Translations under genes and position numbers: made by a program
Origin: Enoplolaimus lenunculus
Lineage: Eukaryota; Nematoda; Enoplea; Enoplida; Thoracostomopsidae
Assembly: GCA_030248215.1 (NCBI GenBank)
Contig: JASANG010003876.1
Span: 1-64,000 of the forward strand
Reading direction: 5' to 3'
Length of the DNA stretch: 64,000 bases
Notes under the pieces: generated by a model
What the model saw: only the letters and a program-made list of their open reading frames with translations
Database searches by the model: none
What the model was told of the DNA's origin: nothing
In this document: positions 12,063 to 24,500 of the stretch, in pieces
Layout of the letters: the number at the start of each line of letters is the position of its first letter
Position numbering within the stretch: the stretch's first letter is position 1

Positions 12063-12715
12063 ACGTTATAACCGGGGCAGGCGGGACACGGTTTGTCCCA
12101 TGTTGATTCGACGTCAACGTTAAAATTCGAGCACTTTTATCGGGTGAACAGACAAAACTCGAATGTCATATGACATTTACTTACAAATCACCACTGTCAG
12201 AAGATCAATGTGTACAAGAGGTGGTACGTCACGTGATACTGATGGACATTTACACGAATATAATATGATATTCCAAAATTACAACGAATATCATATGATA
12301 TTCAGCGGGACAGTGTAATTTTCGGGTGCTAATAAATTAATGAAAAGTCGAACGACAGAGGCACAGCTGTGCTTAAAATACCAAATACACGTCTACAAAT
12401 TCATTTCAGGCACAAACCGCTTAGAAAAACAGTGTCATATTTCAAAAATTCCAATTTCAAATTCTAGTATCATGATATTCAACAGGACAATTTGGATATG
12501 TTACCTCAAGTATGCAGACATTTGAAAATATATACGATATTCGCTGACAATACGTCGAATATCATATAATATTGATGGACGAAAGGTGACCTACACATGA
12601 TGATACCAGACAAATACTACTTTTTGAATATGATATAGGGTCTATTAGCAGACCATATGTTACCCAATAGTCTAATAGGAACAAAACGTGTCCCAAGCTG
12701 CCCCGGTTATAACGT
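12063..12715. mobile_element. TIR element, ACGTTATAACCGGGGCAG ends
   Basis: The left end reads ACGTTATAACCGGGGCAGGC and the right end is its near-complement CTGCCCCGGTTATAACGT; a second block (GGGACACG...CGTGTCCC) extends the match to about 30 bp. The 653 bp interior holds several copies of the self-complementary GAATATCATATGATATTC word (about 12258-12305 and 12535-12575) and no transposase. It is a non-autonomous DNA element. I could not define the target duplication. Confidence 0.8.
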
Positions 12716-13645
12716 GAACCCCGCATCTGATGCTATTTAAAATGTTTCAATTCACGTGACACGTAACTTTTATTTGCATACGATTGCCTAAAGATAAACT
12801 GTTGGCTACCAGCCGATGACACAAGCCTAATTTAGTCCCTGTCGTTTTCACACAGTCTATTAATGAGGCAAATATTCCTTTGAAATCAAGAAAGCAGTTA
12901 CAGTACATGATGTTTGTATACCGGCAGAAGCTATAAAACGAAATTTCTAGCAAACATTACAATAAATTTAACGAATCTAGCACTTGTTAATTTCCTAAAG
13001 ACAGTTTCTCGGGGATTTGTTCTAGACTTGTTCAAATTGGTGTAACCGCCATTGTCACGGCTCTATGTGCACTTTTCCCCGTATTTAAGGTTATTGCTGA
13101 GGAAATGGCTTAGACATATGTTAGCCTTTGTGTAAGCCTAATGTAACGTTCCAGAAAATTAGGAAATTTTAATTTATGAATTTTTGGAAAAACAAAAGGG
13201 GAATAACCAATCAGAGAGGCAATAATTGAGTGTTTACGAAACCGAAAAAAAAGCTGCCAGTTTAATGATGGACAAAAGTTGATTTTGATCCTAGTAATTT
13301 AAATAAGAGTTATAAAATGTTTCGTTTGGTGAGCCCGAATTGACCAAAACAGTACAGCCCAAAAATTTGTTTCCAGCAAGTTGAACAATTAATCGACGAT
13401 GAAAGTGACGGTATTAAAATTAAATAGCATGTTATGTTGTGCGCACTTTCAACGCATATCAGTTAAGAAATTTGAGCTTAACTTACCGATGGTTTTGATA
13501 TGATAAAAAATTGTGTGCTTTGTAATTATGATTAATATATAGAATTAGCAACTGTGCAAGCTTTTAGCAGTTTAAAAACAAAGCTATAAAAAGATCTGCT
13601 GTATTGCGAGAAATGTAGCGTTTAGCTTTTAATCACCGCGATGTT
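12716..13645. other. Intergenic, nothing recognised
   Basis: AT-rich, no supported gene or repeat. Words around 13150-13330 (AAATTTTAATTTATGAATTTTTGG and so on) recur loosely near 15490-15690, suggesting a decayed dispersed repeat. Confidence 0.35.
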
Positions 13646-13800
13646 TTCCAATTGCGCTTCCTGGAAAGGCTACCAGTAAACGCAGGAGTTGTATCAATTT
13701 CTCCGGATGGTGTTAGCACAGAAAAGCTTGCGGAAACGGCTGATAAAATTATTGAACAAATTATAAATAATACCAGAATTCCATCAGTCAACTGTAACAA
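13646..13800 (+). other. Fossil fragment of Ty3/gypsy-type Gag
   Basis: The plus-strand frame reads FLERLPVNAGVV, then EKLAETADKIIEQI. This matches the layout of a conserved patch of Ty3/gypsy Gag (F-L-x-R-L-P-x-N ... L-A-x-x-A-D-K-I). It is a short, isolated remnant of an old element with no visible LTRs. It is unrelated in sequence to the whole-looking element at 17482-27271. The identification is by eye from one motif. Confidence 0.5.
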
Positions 13801-14879
13801 CCAGTTATCTTGCATTGAAAGTCTAAGTAAAAATTTTATTTACTTAACGCAGAGGGCTACTCATTGATATCAGAAATAAAATATAAGTCAAGACACACAG
13901 TTGCACTAACTCTAGAGATACATGGGTTAGTCGAAATCGATTGCATTCTCGCCAAACTGTAGCTTCACCATGATAACAAATTGTTTTTACCATTTTTATG
14001 GCACGAACAAGGCAAGAAATCACAGTAACCATGTGCCTTGTTTTAATTTAAAAAAATCTGAAAATCCAGAGACTCCGTCCGAGTAGCGGCGCCGGCAAGA
14101 GTTAATACAGATCGCTGTTATTAACGTGTAACGATTACTGATAATTAAATGAAAATATTACATTGACAGATAGATGATACAAGATGGCCAATATAGAATA
14201 CTTAACAAATGATTTATAGTGGTGTGAAATTATTCATCGTTAGTTAGACTTTGTGTCAGTTTTTAACTAATTCCAGTTGAACAGGAAGACTAGCAAAAAC
14301 TGCAATTACAACCCCATTCATCGTCGTATACCATATGATTACAAAATGCCTGACAAACAATTCAACGAATAATAGACTTAGAATTAAAAATTGTGCATTT
14401 GCCAAAGCCCATGTAACGAGATCGGGACAAGATGATTGTAGGTTATCAATGACAAAATAACACAAATCATATGAAGGTTGAAGCGATTTCTCGGCATGGC
14501 CGGATTTTTTTACAAATTCGTTAAGGAATTTTTAACAAGATCCGCACCGCTTACCACTCTTACCAGAAATCCTTAATCAAAATTCGACACAACTTAAAAA
14601 TGGAATATTGCTAGTACACTAGCTTTCATTGCCTAAAATTGTACTGAAAGCTAAAATGCCTGGTTGAAGCTGGATTGACTCGTTGCAAATTTGACTTGCA
14701 AGTTATTCCAAACAAAGATAACTTAGGTCTAGCTCAAATAGTATATGGGTGGTTTTCGAAACGGTAACAGCATTATTTTCCGGACATACAGGTAAAACAA
14801 GGCGATATTTGCCAAAAGTTATAAAACAACTATCCAAAACAATGCAGACTTTTATGCTTTTCAATGTCAAAATACACAA

Positions 14880-15036
14880 CACATATTTTTTTCCAAATAG
14901 TTGGATACCGCTGATAGCCAGATTACCGAAGTCTACTGTGCAACCTCATTATAAAGACCCATTCCGTGTTATTCAACACATTGTCACTACCTTGGCAGAT
15001 GATGTAAATGGTGATTTGGAATCTACTCTCTATTAA
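14880..15036 (+). other. Possible fossil of a retroelement integrase tail
   Basis: The frame contains VQPHYKDPFRVIQH, which resembles the L-x-P-x-Y-x-G-P-[FY]-x-V-I patch near the C-terminus of Ty3/gypsy integrases. It lies 1.1 kb downstream of the Gag-like fossil in the same orientation, so both could be remnants of one old element. Weak evidence. Confidence 0.28.
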
Positions 15037-15049
15037 TACATGTAAAGCA

Positions 15050-16470
15050 GGTTTTCTTGAGTTAGACTTGGATTTGAATATGGCAATATACAACTGTAAC
15101 GCAGATAAAGGAAAAAACTGATTTGTGTAATTTTGTGAACTCAACTGTATTGGTGGTTATTGCCAAATTTCTAAGGTATCCTTGATGGTTTGCAATGGTT
15201 ATACGACCTGACTGAACAATGTTAAAGGGACAGAGCCAGCTGAAAGATACAGATATTTGTTAAATTCTACGGCACAAACAAATTGACATTTGTCAACAAA
15301 ATTAATATTAGACAATTGAATCATTTCACTATTTCACAGACTCGAGGAGTGTAACGTACAATTTTATACGCGAGACATCATTTAACAAGATTTCTAGAGC
15401 AAAATCGCTGATGAAACAAAAATCCGTTACATTCTATATCGGCACTTGAATCAAATTGATACAGGACTCCGACGTTTTTGAGAGGTATACATAATGTAAC
15501 GTTTCAGAAAAATTGAAAATTTTGATCTTTAAAATGCTGAAAAAGAACAAAATGAAAACAACAAAGTAAAATATATAATAAGACGACGGTTTAAAAATTG
15601 AAAGAAAAGATGTCATGTTTAATGGTTGACAAATAAATTTTAAAAACAAAGTTGATTTTGATGCGCGTGAATTACATAAGAGTTAGAAATTTTTTAACAA
15701 GCCTACTGATGCTTTGATGCTTGCTGCATGTTTGAAGTTTAAAATAATTCAAAAATGTGTGTTTGTTTGTGTACTTTTTACGTTTTCTTCCCCACAAATG
15801 AAAACTGTCCAGTGCGGAAGGTTTGGGTTCGGGAATCCTCTATTATGCTTCGCGTTTAATGAGGTTGGGAGTTCAGGTAGAGGAGATCCTCTTAATAGAA
15901 ACAAGATTCCCAGACTACATTACATACTCAGGTTGTAGAACGCTCTCTGTATCATATTAAAAACGGAAAATGTGCTGAAAAATTTCGCTAAAAAGCTCAT
16001 CTTCTATAGTTCAAACCAACCCAACTTGGTAATACCAATATATCGTCGCGACAGTTGTTCCATAATGGCTTAAATTCGATTTATGTGGACTTGAGATACA
16101 ATGAAAAAACTGTTTAGTAAATCATAAACTTTATTTACAAAGGTTCAATAACTGAAAACAGCAGTGCAACTGTACGCAATTACAAGTACAAAAGTTTAGA
16201 AATAACAAAATTAAATACTTAGCTAGTTAACGGCAGTTAAGCTTTTTTACGTCTGGAAGCAAATACGGAAAAATATGCGTTTCATTTCCAAAACGGCGTA
16301 ACTTCCGAGATGTCACCTACACCTCTTTAACAGCGGCATACTTACCGGTCTTTTTACACTCTTTTGACGATAAAAATTTTATCCACTGAGTAAAAACATG
16401 TCATGGCATTCAGCAGAATATTAAAAACACTCAACAACCAAAGTGCTTTACATAAAGAGAAGCCCAGGCA
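15050..16470. other. Intergenic, nothing recognised
   Basis: AT-rich sequence with no supported gene. A 74-codon frame near 15714-15938 shows no recognisable domain. Confidence 0.4.
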
Positions 16471-16559
16471 GTCAGCGTGGGACCGTAGTCAGAAAGGGTC
16501 CAAAGGGGAAGTTCAAACAGTCTAGAATATTGGCCCTAAAAGAAAATTTTAAGCCGTGT

Positions 16560-17481
16560 TTATAAGTCATAAAAAACCTTTTCATTGTCTTTGTCCAATG
16601 ATCGCTTAGATATTTTTGAGTGAATGTATGACTTAAAGTCTTTGAAATCGAGATGACCCATCTGTATTGTGCGATACGGCTTCTGACGAGATCTTGCTGA
16701 AACCATGACAAGCTGCCATTCGTCGACGTTGTAAATTTCTTGATGCTTTGCAGCGGTTGCTATAGTTGAGTGCATTGAATCACATTTCATTTGGGAGAGA
16801 CCTACCTCAAAGTGTTTGTGTTCAATAGTTTCAATTAGAAGTTCGGTGACGGCATGGTGCAGAGCTGCTGACACTCCGCTATTCCTGTTTTGGCCGTCGC
16901 ATGAATCTGAAAACATGCGGATATGATGAACGCCAGAAGGCAAATTCTCAGCCATATGCTTTAACAGGCATGATGCAATTTCGTTAGATCCTCGACGACC
17001 TTCGTACTCTGGTCAATAATAACAGAAACCTTCGTGAGTCCGTGAAAGGTAACTTGTTAGGTTGTATACTAATAGTTTTCTTTTATAATAGAACACGGAA
17101 AAAGGCAATTTTGGCGTGGGAAGTACCGCCTGAAGGTCGAAAGTCAAGCATAAAATTGAGTGACCATCGTCTGCTGCTGCTATTTCGTTCGCTTTTATGC
17201 TACGAGCCAGGTTTTTCTGACGTATATGTTCGAATAAAACGTCTTCACAATCGTGTTTCGTTCGACAAACGACGCATTGATCTTTCTTAGGCCGAAAAAA
17301 CGACAAATTGAATTCGGTGTTAAATATTTCTTCGTAAACCCACTGTGAAACAGGATCCTCTTCTCGGTTTAAAGGTCCACATTGCGCTTCACCGTCAATC
17401 GGTTCCAGACAAAACGTTGTTAAGTATTCTCTGTACATAGCACTAATTGACAACGATTGATCCAGGAACATACGTTGGGTA
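16560..17481 (-). pseudogene. SDNCxGQNRN-family gene, C-terminal part, interrupted by an LTR element
   Basis: Read on the minus strand, this continues one frame from 17481 to a stop at 16560. Motifs follow the order I know from a large multicopy family in arthropods, cnidarians and other animals: FLDQSLSISAMYREY, then PVSQWVYEEIFNTEFNLSF, FFRPKKDQC, C-x2-C, TFDLQAVLPTPKLPFSVFYY, FSDSCDGQNRN, CDSMHSTI, and a closing DFKDFKSY. The TFD and SD positions look like the first two acids of an RNase H-fold DDE nuclease (inference), so the family may be transposase-derived. An in-frame TGA at 17013-17015 replaces an expected Trp-like position, and the acidic residue I expect after HS-x-I is alanine. 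Both suggest a dead copy. The 5' part lies across the LTR element at 27276-27884. Confidence 0.72.
17478..17481. repeat. Target site duplication, left (GGTA)
   Basis: GGTA immediately precedes the TG of the 5' LTR and is repeated at 27272-27275 right after the CA of the 3' LTR. A 4 bp duplication fits Ty3/gypsy integrases. Confidence 0.85.
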
Positions 17482-18332
17482 TGTCGCAAACTTGCATTTT
17501 TTTTATTTTTATTCAGGCATTTTCTATTGATTTAGCTCAAAAGAATCTTTGAAATGCAATGTTTCAAATTATTTATTCGAAAATGTGTTTCTGAAACTTA
17601 CAGTTACGACGCTTGCAATCCGTACAGTTAATTTGCATTTTATTGTGGAATTCAATGTACATATATGAAAGTAGCGGAATGTTAATCATATTCACAGATC
17701 GTCAGATATTTAGCAGCGGAACGTTAATTTATATTCATGGTTCGAATGTTTATTATATTTATGGCTCGTCAGCTGTTTAATCGCCAGTTGCACACGAATG
17801 GTTTTAACTGAATTATATTGAATTTGGCTGAATATTAACTTTACCTAGTTTGAGCAATTAATCAAGATTCTACGCGGTTATCTCTACTTTTGTTCGCAAA
17901 TTATTGACGATTATATTGGCATTATACCGAACGGTGTGACTTTATTTTGCGTGATCACTTTGCGTTTAATTAATGCGATCGAAAAACAATGTTCGTTTAA
18001 ACTGTTAGCTCTGTTACGAAAGCACACGACTGATTTTCGCTATGAAAATATCTACGTTTAAAATGAAGACATATCTGATTGATTTTTAAACAAAAAACCT
18101 TGACATAATTAGAGCCCTTGTATTTTGAAATTTCATCATAATTCTCCAAATTAAGGTTTTAACCCAATTGCATTCAGGGTTCAATTAAATTACACAATAT
18201 ACGACTAAATATTTTCTAATTAAATAAATCTGCTAAATTATTTGTACAACAGTATAAAATAATGTGTCGTCCACATCTTTAAAATGTTGTGGCAACATTC
18301 ACAAATCTCGCACCCAAAACCGCAACGTTACA
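17482..18332 (+). repeat. 5' LTR
   Basis: Begins TGTCGCAAAC and ends CGTTACA. The matching copy is 26421-27271, with no difference found by eye over 851 bp. A TATAAAAT box lies at about 18253, some 80 bp before the LTR end, and could position transcription start. AATAAA-like words lie just upstream (about 18222). Confidence 0.93.
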
Positions 18333-18335
18333 TTT

Positions 18336-18353
18336 TGGTGACCACGATGGGAC
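18336..18353 (+). promoter_or_regulatory. Primer-binding site, tRNA-Arg-like
   Basis: TGGTGACCACGATGGGAC starts 4 bases after the 5' LTR. It is complementary to a tRNA 3' end ...GTCCCATCGTGGTCACCA. A CGTGGTC acceptor strand pairs with GACCACG, the 5' end known in animal tRNA-Arg (TCG/CCG types). The tRNA identity is inferred from memory. Confidence 0.6.
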
Positions 18354-18587
18354 CCGCAATTTTCGGATAATTATTAGTGACAGAACTCTCAAACGTCGGA
18401 TTTTTGAACTTTGCATTTTTAATTTCACGTCCAACCGCCACGTGTAAAGCCTGCAAAAATTTCTTATTCAGCGGAAACGTCCTCAGCCGAAAATCATCGC
18501 GATTTTCGCCATCTGCAACGCACTATTGACACCGTCGATGTTAACTTAAACCGTTTAACAAATCAATTCGAAAACAAATTACACGAT

Positions 18588-21560
18588 TTGGACATCAAAT
18601 TTCAAACATTTACGCGAACTTTTTCACAGTTGGCGGGCGATTTTGCAGCGCTGGCTGACCAAATTTCAGTTGAACAACCACAGAATCTCGAACAGCAAAT
18701 CACGAATACCGTTGCTACAGCAATTCGACAGAACTTTACTCGCCCAATGCCGGTTGAAACTAGTAATCGAGGACCAAACATATCCATTGCGACGTTTCAT
18801 GGGGAACGAGGCGAAGATTTCCTGAGTTGGTTACAAAACGAATTCGATGTGAAATTTCATGCAAATGCTTGGTCCGACTCAAACAAATCGTACATACTTG
18901 GCGCACATCTGGCAGGCCATGCTCAATTCGTTTTCAATAATCTGGATCAAGATACAAAAGCCGACTTTACAAAAACCGTTTCAGCACTTAGCAACGCATT
19001 GTTGAGCGAAGATCGCAAACGTTTCCTCAGCGAATGCTACACCGGGCGGATGCAACGGCCAGGCGAAACTGTTATGAAATATGCAGAGGCGCTGTCCGAT
19101 TTGGCAAAATCCGCGCTTAGCTACATGACTGTCGAAAGCGAGAAAACCACAAATTTGCGTAACCAATTTATCGCAGGATTACGTGCTGACATTCGCGAGG
19201 AAGTTAAAGTCATGGGACCAAAAACAATGGCTGAAGCAATAATTGCTGCTGAGCGAGTCGAAAACAAGTTGTCAGCTCAACCCCAGTTATATCAAACGCT
19301 AGAAGACATTTCGAAACGACTTCAACGAATGGAAACAACAGGTTCAACGTCAAAATCTAGCCTTCAAGAGATGTCAAACTGTAATGTAGCACCTGTATGG
19401 GCAGACAATTTTGCAAATCGTCTCGAACGGTTGGAGCACAACGCAAATTACGGACGTAACGATCAAATGCCTTCCATCAAAAGACCTACACTTCCACAAC
19501 CTGATTGGGTGACAGAATTGTTCAAACGAATTGAAGCAATTGAAGCCAAAAGTCACATTGGCAATGTACCGCGCTATCGAAAATCTACGTTCAATGATCA
19601 TATGACCTATCCAGAGCAACGCTATTCACAAAGCGGACAACCGCTGTGTCACATTTGTAAAAAACCTGGACATATTGCTATAAATTGTCGATCACGTCAA
19701 TTCTGTGAATTTCACCAATTATACGGCCATAACACGCGTAATTGTCGAGCAAGTGCAGCCAACTGGTCTGATCTAGGAAATGTTCGAGATCGAATTCAAA
19801 GACAAAACTTTCAAAGAATATCTGCACCAGAACAACGCCGACTTCCAGCTATTCCAATGCCGCTTGAAGAAAGAAACGTAAAAGAACAGGGTAATGCACA
19901 AATGGCGATGATGAATTCAACTTCAAACGCGGCTTCAACGGAAACCAAACGCCTCTTAAACGCAAGTTCCGAGCAAAGGGGTGGTGAAATTCAAACGACA
20001 GATTTTTTGGGATACATAGTAACAAGTGCTCCGCAAAAAGAATCAACGCGCGCTATCTCGACGCAAACAGATAAAATTGACGGCGAACACGATACAGCAA
20101 ATGACGAAATACATAAAAATATCAATGGTATAACAAAGAAATTTTACGCACCAACGAAAACTCTGGGTTCGACCGTTACTGCTTGTTTTCTTGGTTTGAT
20201 TTTCGTTATGGTGGCCTCAGTGGCATCGCAACAATTTCCGAACCCTTTGCTGTGTGATTACGGAGAACACAAACATCTATGGCAGTTTCCACCTCTACCG
20301 GATTGCAAACGAACATCCACTAACAACAGTGCGATGCCGAGTCCAGCAGTACTACAGCTTTACCGTCCTAATATACTGCAATTTGCGAGTGACGCATGGT
20401 TGTGCCAAAAAATAACAAAAGTAGTTGAAACGTTCACATATTTCTTCAACGACGAAAATCTAAAGCGGTCACGTACAATTGTTGAAGCCATGGATTACGC
20501 AAAATGCAAACATATGTTTCGGTACAAGAAATGTTCTGCGGGTACTCTGCGATTCGATGGCGATATCTGGACAACGGGAAATACTGTCAAGTGGTATTAC
20601 CCAGGCGGGGGAATAAATTGCTGCTATTGGAAAAAATTTTTGAGTACAAACTGTTTTCTTAGTAAATCAAAGGTGTACAAACGACATGGCGAGGAAGCGA
20701 TGGAATCTACTGCAGGAGACGTTTCACACTGTAATTATGATTCGGGACATTGCGAACTCAAGAGAGGAAAGTTTTTAATCTGGAAACCAAATCAGACGGT
20801 GAAATGTAATTACTTAAAGTGGCAAAAGATCAGTGGAACCCTGCGAGGTAAGGAATGGCTCTCAGATGATGGAATGCTTGCGCTCACAACGAACAGACCT
20901 CAGGCAGTGAAATCGTGCAACGAAGAGCAGATTACGCAAAGCGATCAAGGAATACCATTCCGACTGCTGTCAAACGAATCTGAAAAGGTAAAGTCACAAA
21001 GCTCGCTAAATACACTCCGCAAGCGTGATGTAAATTCAAGTACAGTCACATCATCACAGTTAGCAGCACAACTGCAGGCCCTAGAAGCACATACAAGGCA
21101 AGCAATAACGTTTTCTTTCGATCACGCAATGACTGCAACATGCAATTCAATGGTTAATTTTCAACAAATTTTACAAACGCAAATTCTATCGAGTCCAACC
21201 CTGGCGATGCGAATTATGCTACAAACCAGCAAACTGGCTGCACGTACGGGTGGAAAGATCATAGAAGTTTGGCCTTGTATTGAATTATCGGATCGTGAGT
21301 TTAGCATCATGCCATCGAACGGGACATGTTTGGGACGCATTCCAATTACTTTCTCGTATGGCAGTAAAACACGAACTGGATATCTAGACACTTCGACAAA
21401 CATTATACACAACGATGACTTAATCCACATCGATTGTGACCAAGTTGGAAGCCCAGTAGTTGTTTTTGGAAACAAAACCTATCGATATAACTCAACAGGA
21501 ATTCTCCAAAGAACCATGACGCCACAAATGTTACCTGCATGCAAGTCTACGACAGTGTAA
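18588..21560 (+). CDS. ORF1 of the LTR element: Gag plus envelope-like region
   Basis: This is a 990-residue frame. Residues about 1-330 resemble a Ty3/gypsy Gag (helical, with SWLQNEFDVKF and FIAGLRADIREEV patches). A zinc knuckle CHICKKPGHIAINC (C-x2-C-x4-H-x4-C) is at residue 354, followed by a C-x2-H-x4-H-x4-C relative. Around residues 525-550 comes a hydrophobic segment (CFLGLIFVMVASVAS) that looks like an internal signal or membrane segment. A long cysteine-rich, sequon-bearing region follows, with a basic LRKRD site near residue 812 of the kind cut by furin. This half looks like a viral surface glycoprotein, but I cannot name its class. The end overlaps ORF2 by about 20 bases in another frame, and how the two are expressed is not settled. 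The start is the first ATG; earlier starts are not excluded. Confidence 0.8.
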   Translation: MDIKFQTFTRTFSQLAGDFAALADQISVEQPQNLEQQITNTVATAIRQNFTRPMPVETSNRGPNISIATFHGERGEDFLSWLQNEFDVKFHANAWSDSNKSYILGAHLAGHAQFVFNNLDQDTKADFTKTVSALSNALLSEDRKRFLSECYTGRMQRPGETVMKYAEALSDLAKSALSYMTVESEKTTNLRNQFIAGLRADIREEVKVMGPKTMAEAIIAAERVENKLSAQPQLYQTLEDISKRLQRMETTGSTSKSSLQEMSNCNVAPVWADNFANRLERLEHNANYGRNDQMPSIKRPTLPQPDWVTELFKRIEAIEAKSHIGNVPRYRKSTFNDHMTYPEQRYSQSGQPLCHICKKPGHIAINCRSRQFCEFHQLYGHNTRNCRASAANWSDLGNVRDRIQRQNFQRISAPEQRRLPAIPMPLEERNVKEQGNAQMAMMNSTSNAASTETKRLLNASSEQRGGEIQTTDFLGYIVTSAPQKESTRAISTQTDKIDGEHDTANDEIHKNINGITKKFYAPTKTLGSTVTACFLGLIFVMVASVASQQFPNPLLCDYGEHKHLWQFPPLPDCKRTSTNNSAMPSPAVLQLYRPNILQFASDAWLCQKITKVVETFTYFFNDENLKRSRTIVEAMDYAKCKHMFRYKKCSAGTLRFDGDIWTTGNTVKWYYPGGGINCCYWKKFLSTNCFLSKSKVYKRHGEEAMESTAGDVSHCNYDSGHCELKRGKFLIWKPNQTVKCNYLKWQKISGTLRGKEWLSDDGMLALTTNRPQAVKSCNEEQITQSDQGIPFRLLSNESEKVKSQSSLNTLRKRDVNSSTVTSSQLAAQLQALEAHTRQAITFSFDHAMTATCNSMVNFQQILQTQILSSPTLAMRIMLQTSKLAARTGGKIIEVWPCIELSDREFSIMPSNGTCLGRIPITFSYGSKTRTGYLDTSTNIIHNDDLIHIDCDQVGSPVVVFGNKTYRYNSTGILQRTMTPQMLPACKSTTV

Positions 21561-24500
21561 CATCGGTTTTGCCCAGCATCGTGTTTCATCCGATTATAAT
21601 GTATCGAATGGAAGAATTTAATTCACGTGTGCCAATTAATGAAATGATACGGTCATATGGGAACCAACAAAAAGTACTGAAATATCTTGGTATGGAAGTT
21701 GAAGATGGCTCGATTCAAGATACAGCACAACGAACTGCAACCGGTATTGTAGAAAAAGGCATGTTCGGATTCTTATCTGGCACTTCGTTTGATGTCGCTC
21801 AAATCTGGATATTCGGCTGCTGCATCTATGTCACGATTACGGCAATACGTAAGGTTTTTCATCATCGCGATTCCATAAGCAAACAGTTCATGTCCGTCTC
21901 GCGAAACTTAATCTCTGTACCAGTAGCTTATGTGGCGAAACGCAGAAACCAGGAGCAGGATCCATACGAACGCACACAGTCCTCATCAACCCTTCCAAAT
22001 TCAAATAACCAGCGTGTATCGACTGTGACAGTGGTGGAAGTTGCGGAAAATCCATTTATTAACCCCAGTTTTGCGCCTTACGACCTTTACGGCATCGATA
22101 ACACATCAACAGTAGATGGAACAATAAATGTTTTTGTTAACGAAAAATCTTATAGAGCCTTGGTGGACACCGGAGCACAAATCTCACTTGTTTCAAATAA
22201 AGCTGCGAATCAAATTCTTCAACAGGAAGCCAGCGACAAAACAATTAAAGCTTTTCCGCGCAAAATACGATCAGCGAGTGGACACTTCATGGAAATCAAA
22301 GGACTGTTAGAGACGGAAGTAAATGTAGGAAAGAAACATTTACAAGCATCACTAGCCGTTGCAGAAGCTATTCCGTACGATATCGTGATTGGCCGTGATC
22401 TGTTACGACAGATGAACAAATTCTCGTTAAATTACTTAGATCAATATATGGACGTTGAGGGACAAAAAATTTCTTTAAATACCGAAGCTGGGTTTAGCGA
22501 AGCCGATACTTTGTTATATCTGTTAGAAACTGTGACAATACCACCGCTAACCGAAGTTGTAGTCCCGGTGCAATCTAGAGGAAAATCAACTGGAATTATT
22601 TTGGTCGAACCAATTCCGACGATATACGACAAACAGGCGGTTTTAATTGCACCAACGGTAGCTTCTCGATCGGCAGAAAGTGACATTCCTTTACGAGTTC
22701 TAAATCCTACGAGAGCTCCAGTTACTTTGTATCAACGGTCAAATGTTGCCAAATCGATCAGTCTACACCAGCAAGAGATCCAGACGATCAACGATCAACT
22801 TTGGTGTTTCAACAATGAATCAGATGATATAAATATCAAAAAGTTTGATGAAATCCCACAATTAAAAGACTTAGATGTTAAAGACTGCAGTTTCAACGAA
22901 TCGGAACTGCTCAGATTGAAGCAACTGTTAATGAAATATAAAGATGTTTTTGCCTGTGGCGACAACGATCTTGGTGAAACTGCTCTTTGCTCTCACAAAA
23001 TTGATACCGGTGACGCAAGGCCAATTAAACAATTGCCATACAGAACAGCAGTGTCGCAGCGACCCGAAATTGCGCAGAAAATAAATGAAATGCTCAAATC
23101 TGGAGTAATTGAAAGATCCAATAGCGAATGGTCATCACCAATTGTTCTTGTGCCGAAGAAAGACGGAACCTGGCGATTTTGCGTTGACTATAGAAAACTA
23201 AATGCAGTAACAAGAAAAGACAACTACCCAATGAAACGAATTGACGACATTATTGGATCACTGCATAAAGCTAAATACTTTTGCACGTTGGATTTGCAAA
23301 GTGGCTATCATCAAATTCCAATGGATCCAAGTAGCAAACATAAAACAGCATTTGTCAGTCATGAAGGGTTATATCAGTTCAACAAACTTCCATTCGGATT
23401 GTCAAACGCACCTGCGACTTTTCAAAGATTGATGGAAGCTGTCTTGCATGGTTTGGATTGGAAAATATGTCTTGTGTATCTCGATGATATTTTAATAATT
23501 GGTTCGGACGCTGACCAATTATTACAACGTTTGGAAAAGGTGTTCGAACGACTACGAATTGCAGGACTGAAATTGAAAATGAAAAAGTGCCAGTTTGGGC
23601 GCAGCACGGTACCGTTTCTTGGACACGTTATTTCGCCAGAAGGCTTTTATCCGCAGTGTTCGAAGGTAGAAAGGATTATTAATTGGCCTGTACCGACCAC
23701 TCCAAAACAAGTCCAGTCGTTTATGGGTTTGGCAAGTTACTACAGAACCTTTGTCTGGGGGTTTTCGAAAATTGCAACTCCGCTTCACGCACTATACAAA
23801 AAGAATCGAAAGTTCGAATGGACTGCGGAATGCCAAATTGCGTTCGATAAATTGAAGCACTTGCTTAGTACAGCACCTGTTCTGGCTTTTCCGGATTTCG
23901 ATAAAATTTTCACGATTCAAACCGACGCTAGCGAACATTCTATTGGAGCAGTACTTAGTCAACATGGCCCTGATGGCAAGGAACACCCCGTCCATTTCGC
24001 TAGCCGAACTCTCACTAAAACGGAGCAGCGATATCCAACAGTTGAAAAAGAGACGTTGGCCGTAGTATGGGCCATTCGACAGTTTAGGCCTTACGTGTAT
24101 GGAAGGAAATTTCAAGTAGTAACCGATCATCAACCACTCAAATGGTTATTGACAGTAAAGGATCCTCACGGAAGACTGTGTCGCTGGAGTTTGATGTTAC
24201 AAGAATACGATTTTACAATCTATCATCGTTCTGGAAGGAAAAATTCAAACGCTGACGCGCTTTCGCGAAGACCAGAGTCGTTAACAGCAGAATTTGTGAT
24301 AAATGATTCAACAGAGAAGTGTGAAACTTGTAATAAGCTACTCCAATCGATTAAAGAACATGGTGGTACAAATTTTAACATTACATTTGAAAAATCAGAA
24401 GAGGCTTCATTAGGGCCCAATATTCAAGAATTGCAACAGAATGATCCGTTTATTATTTCGATCAAAGGTAAATTGTTAGACCCGGAAATTAAAGCCGATA

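Noticed and set aside
17042-17290. 82-codon plus-strand frame
   Set aside because: Antisense shadow of the SDNCxGQNRN-family coding sequence.
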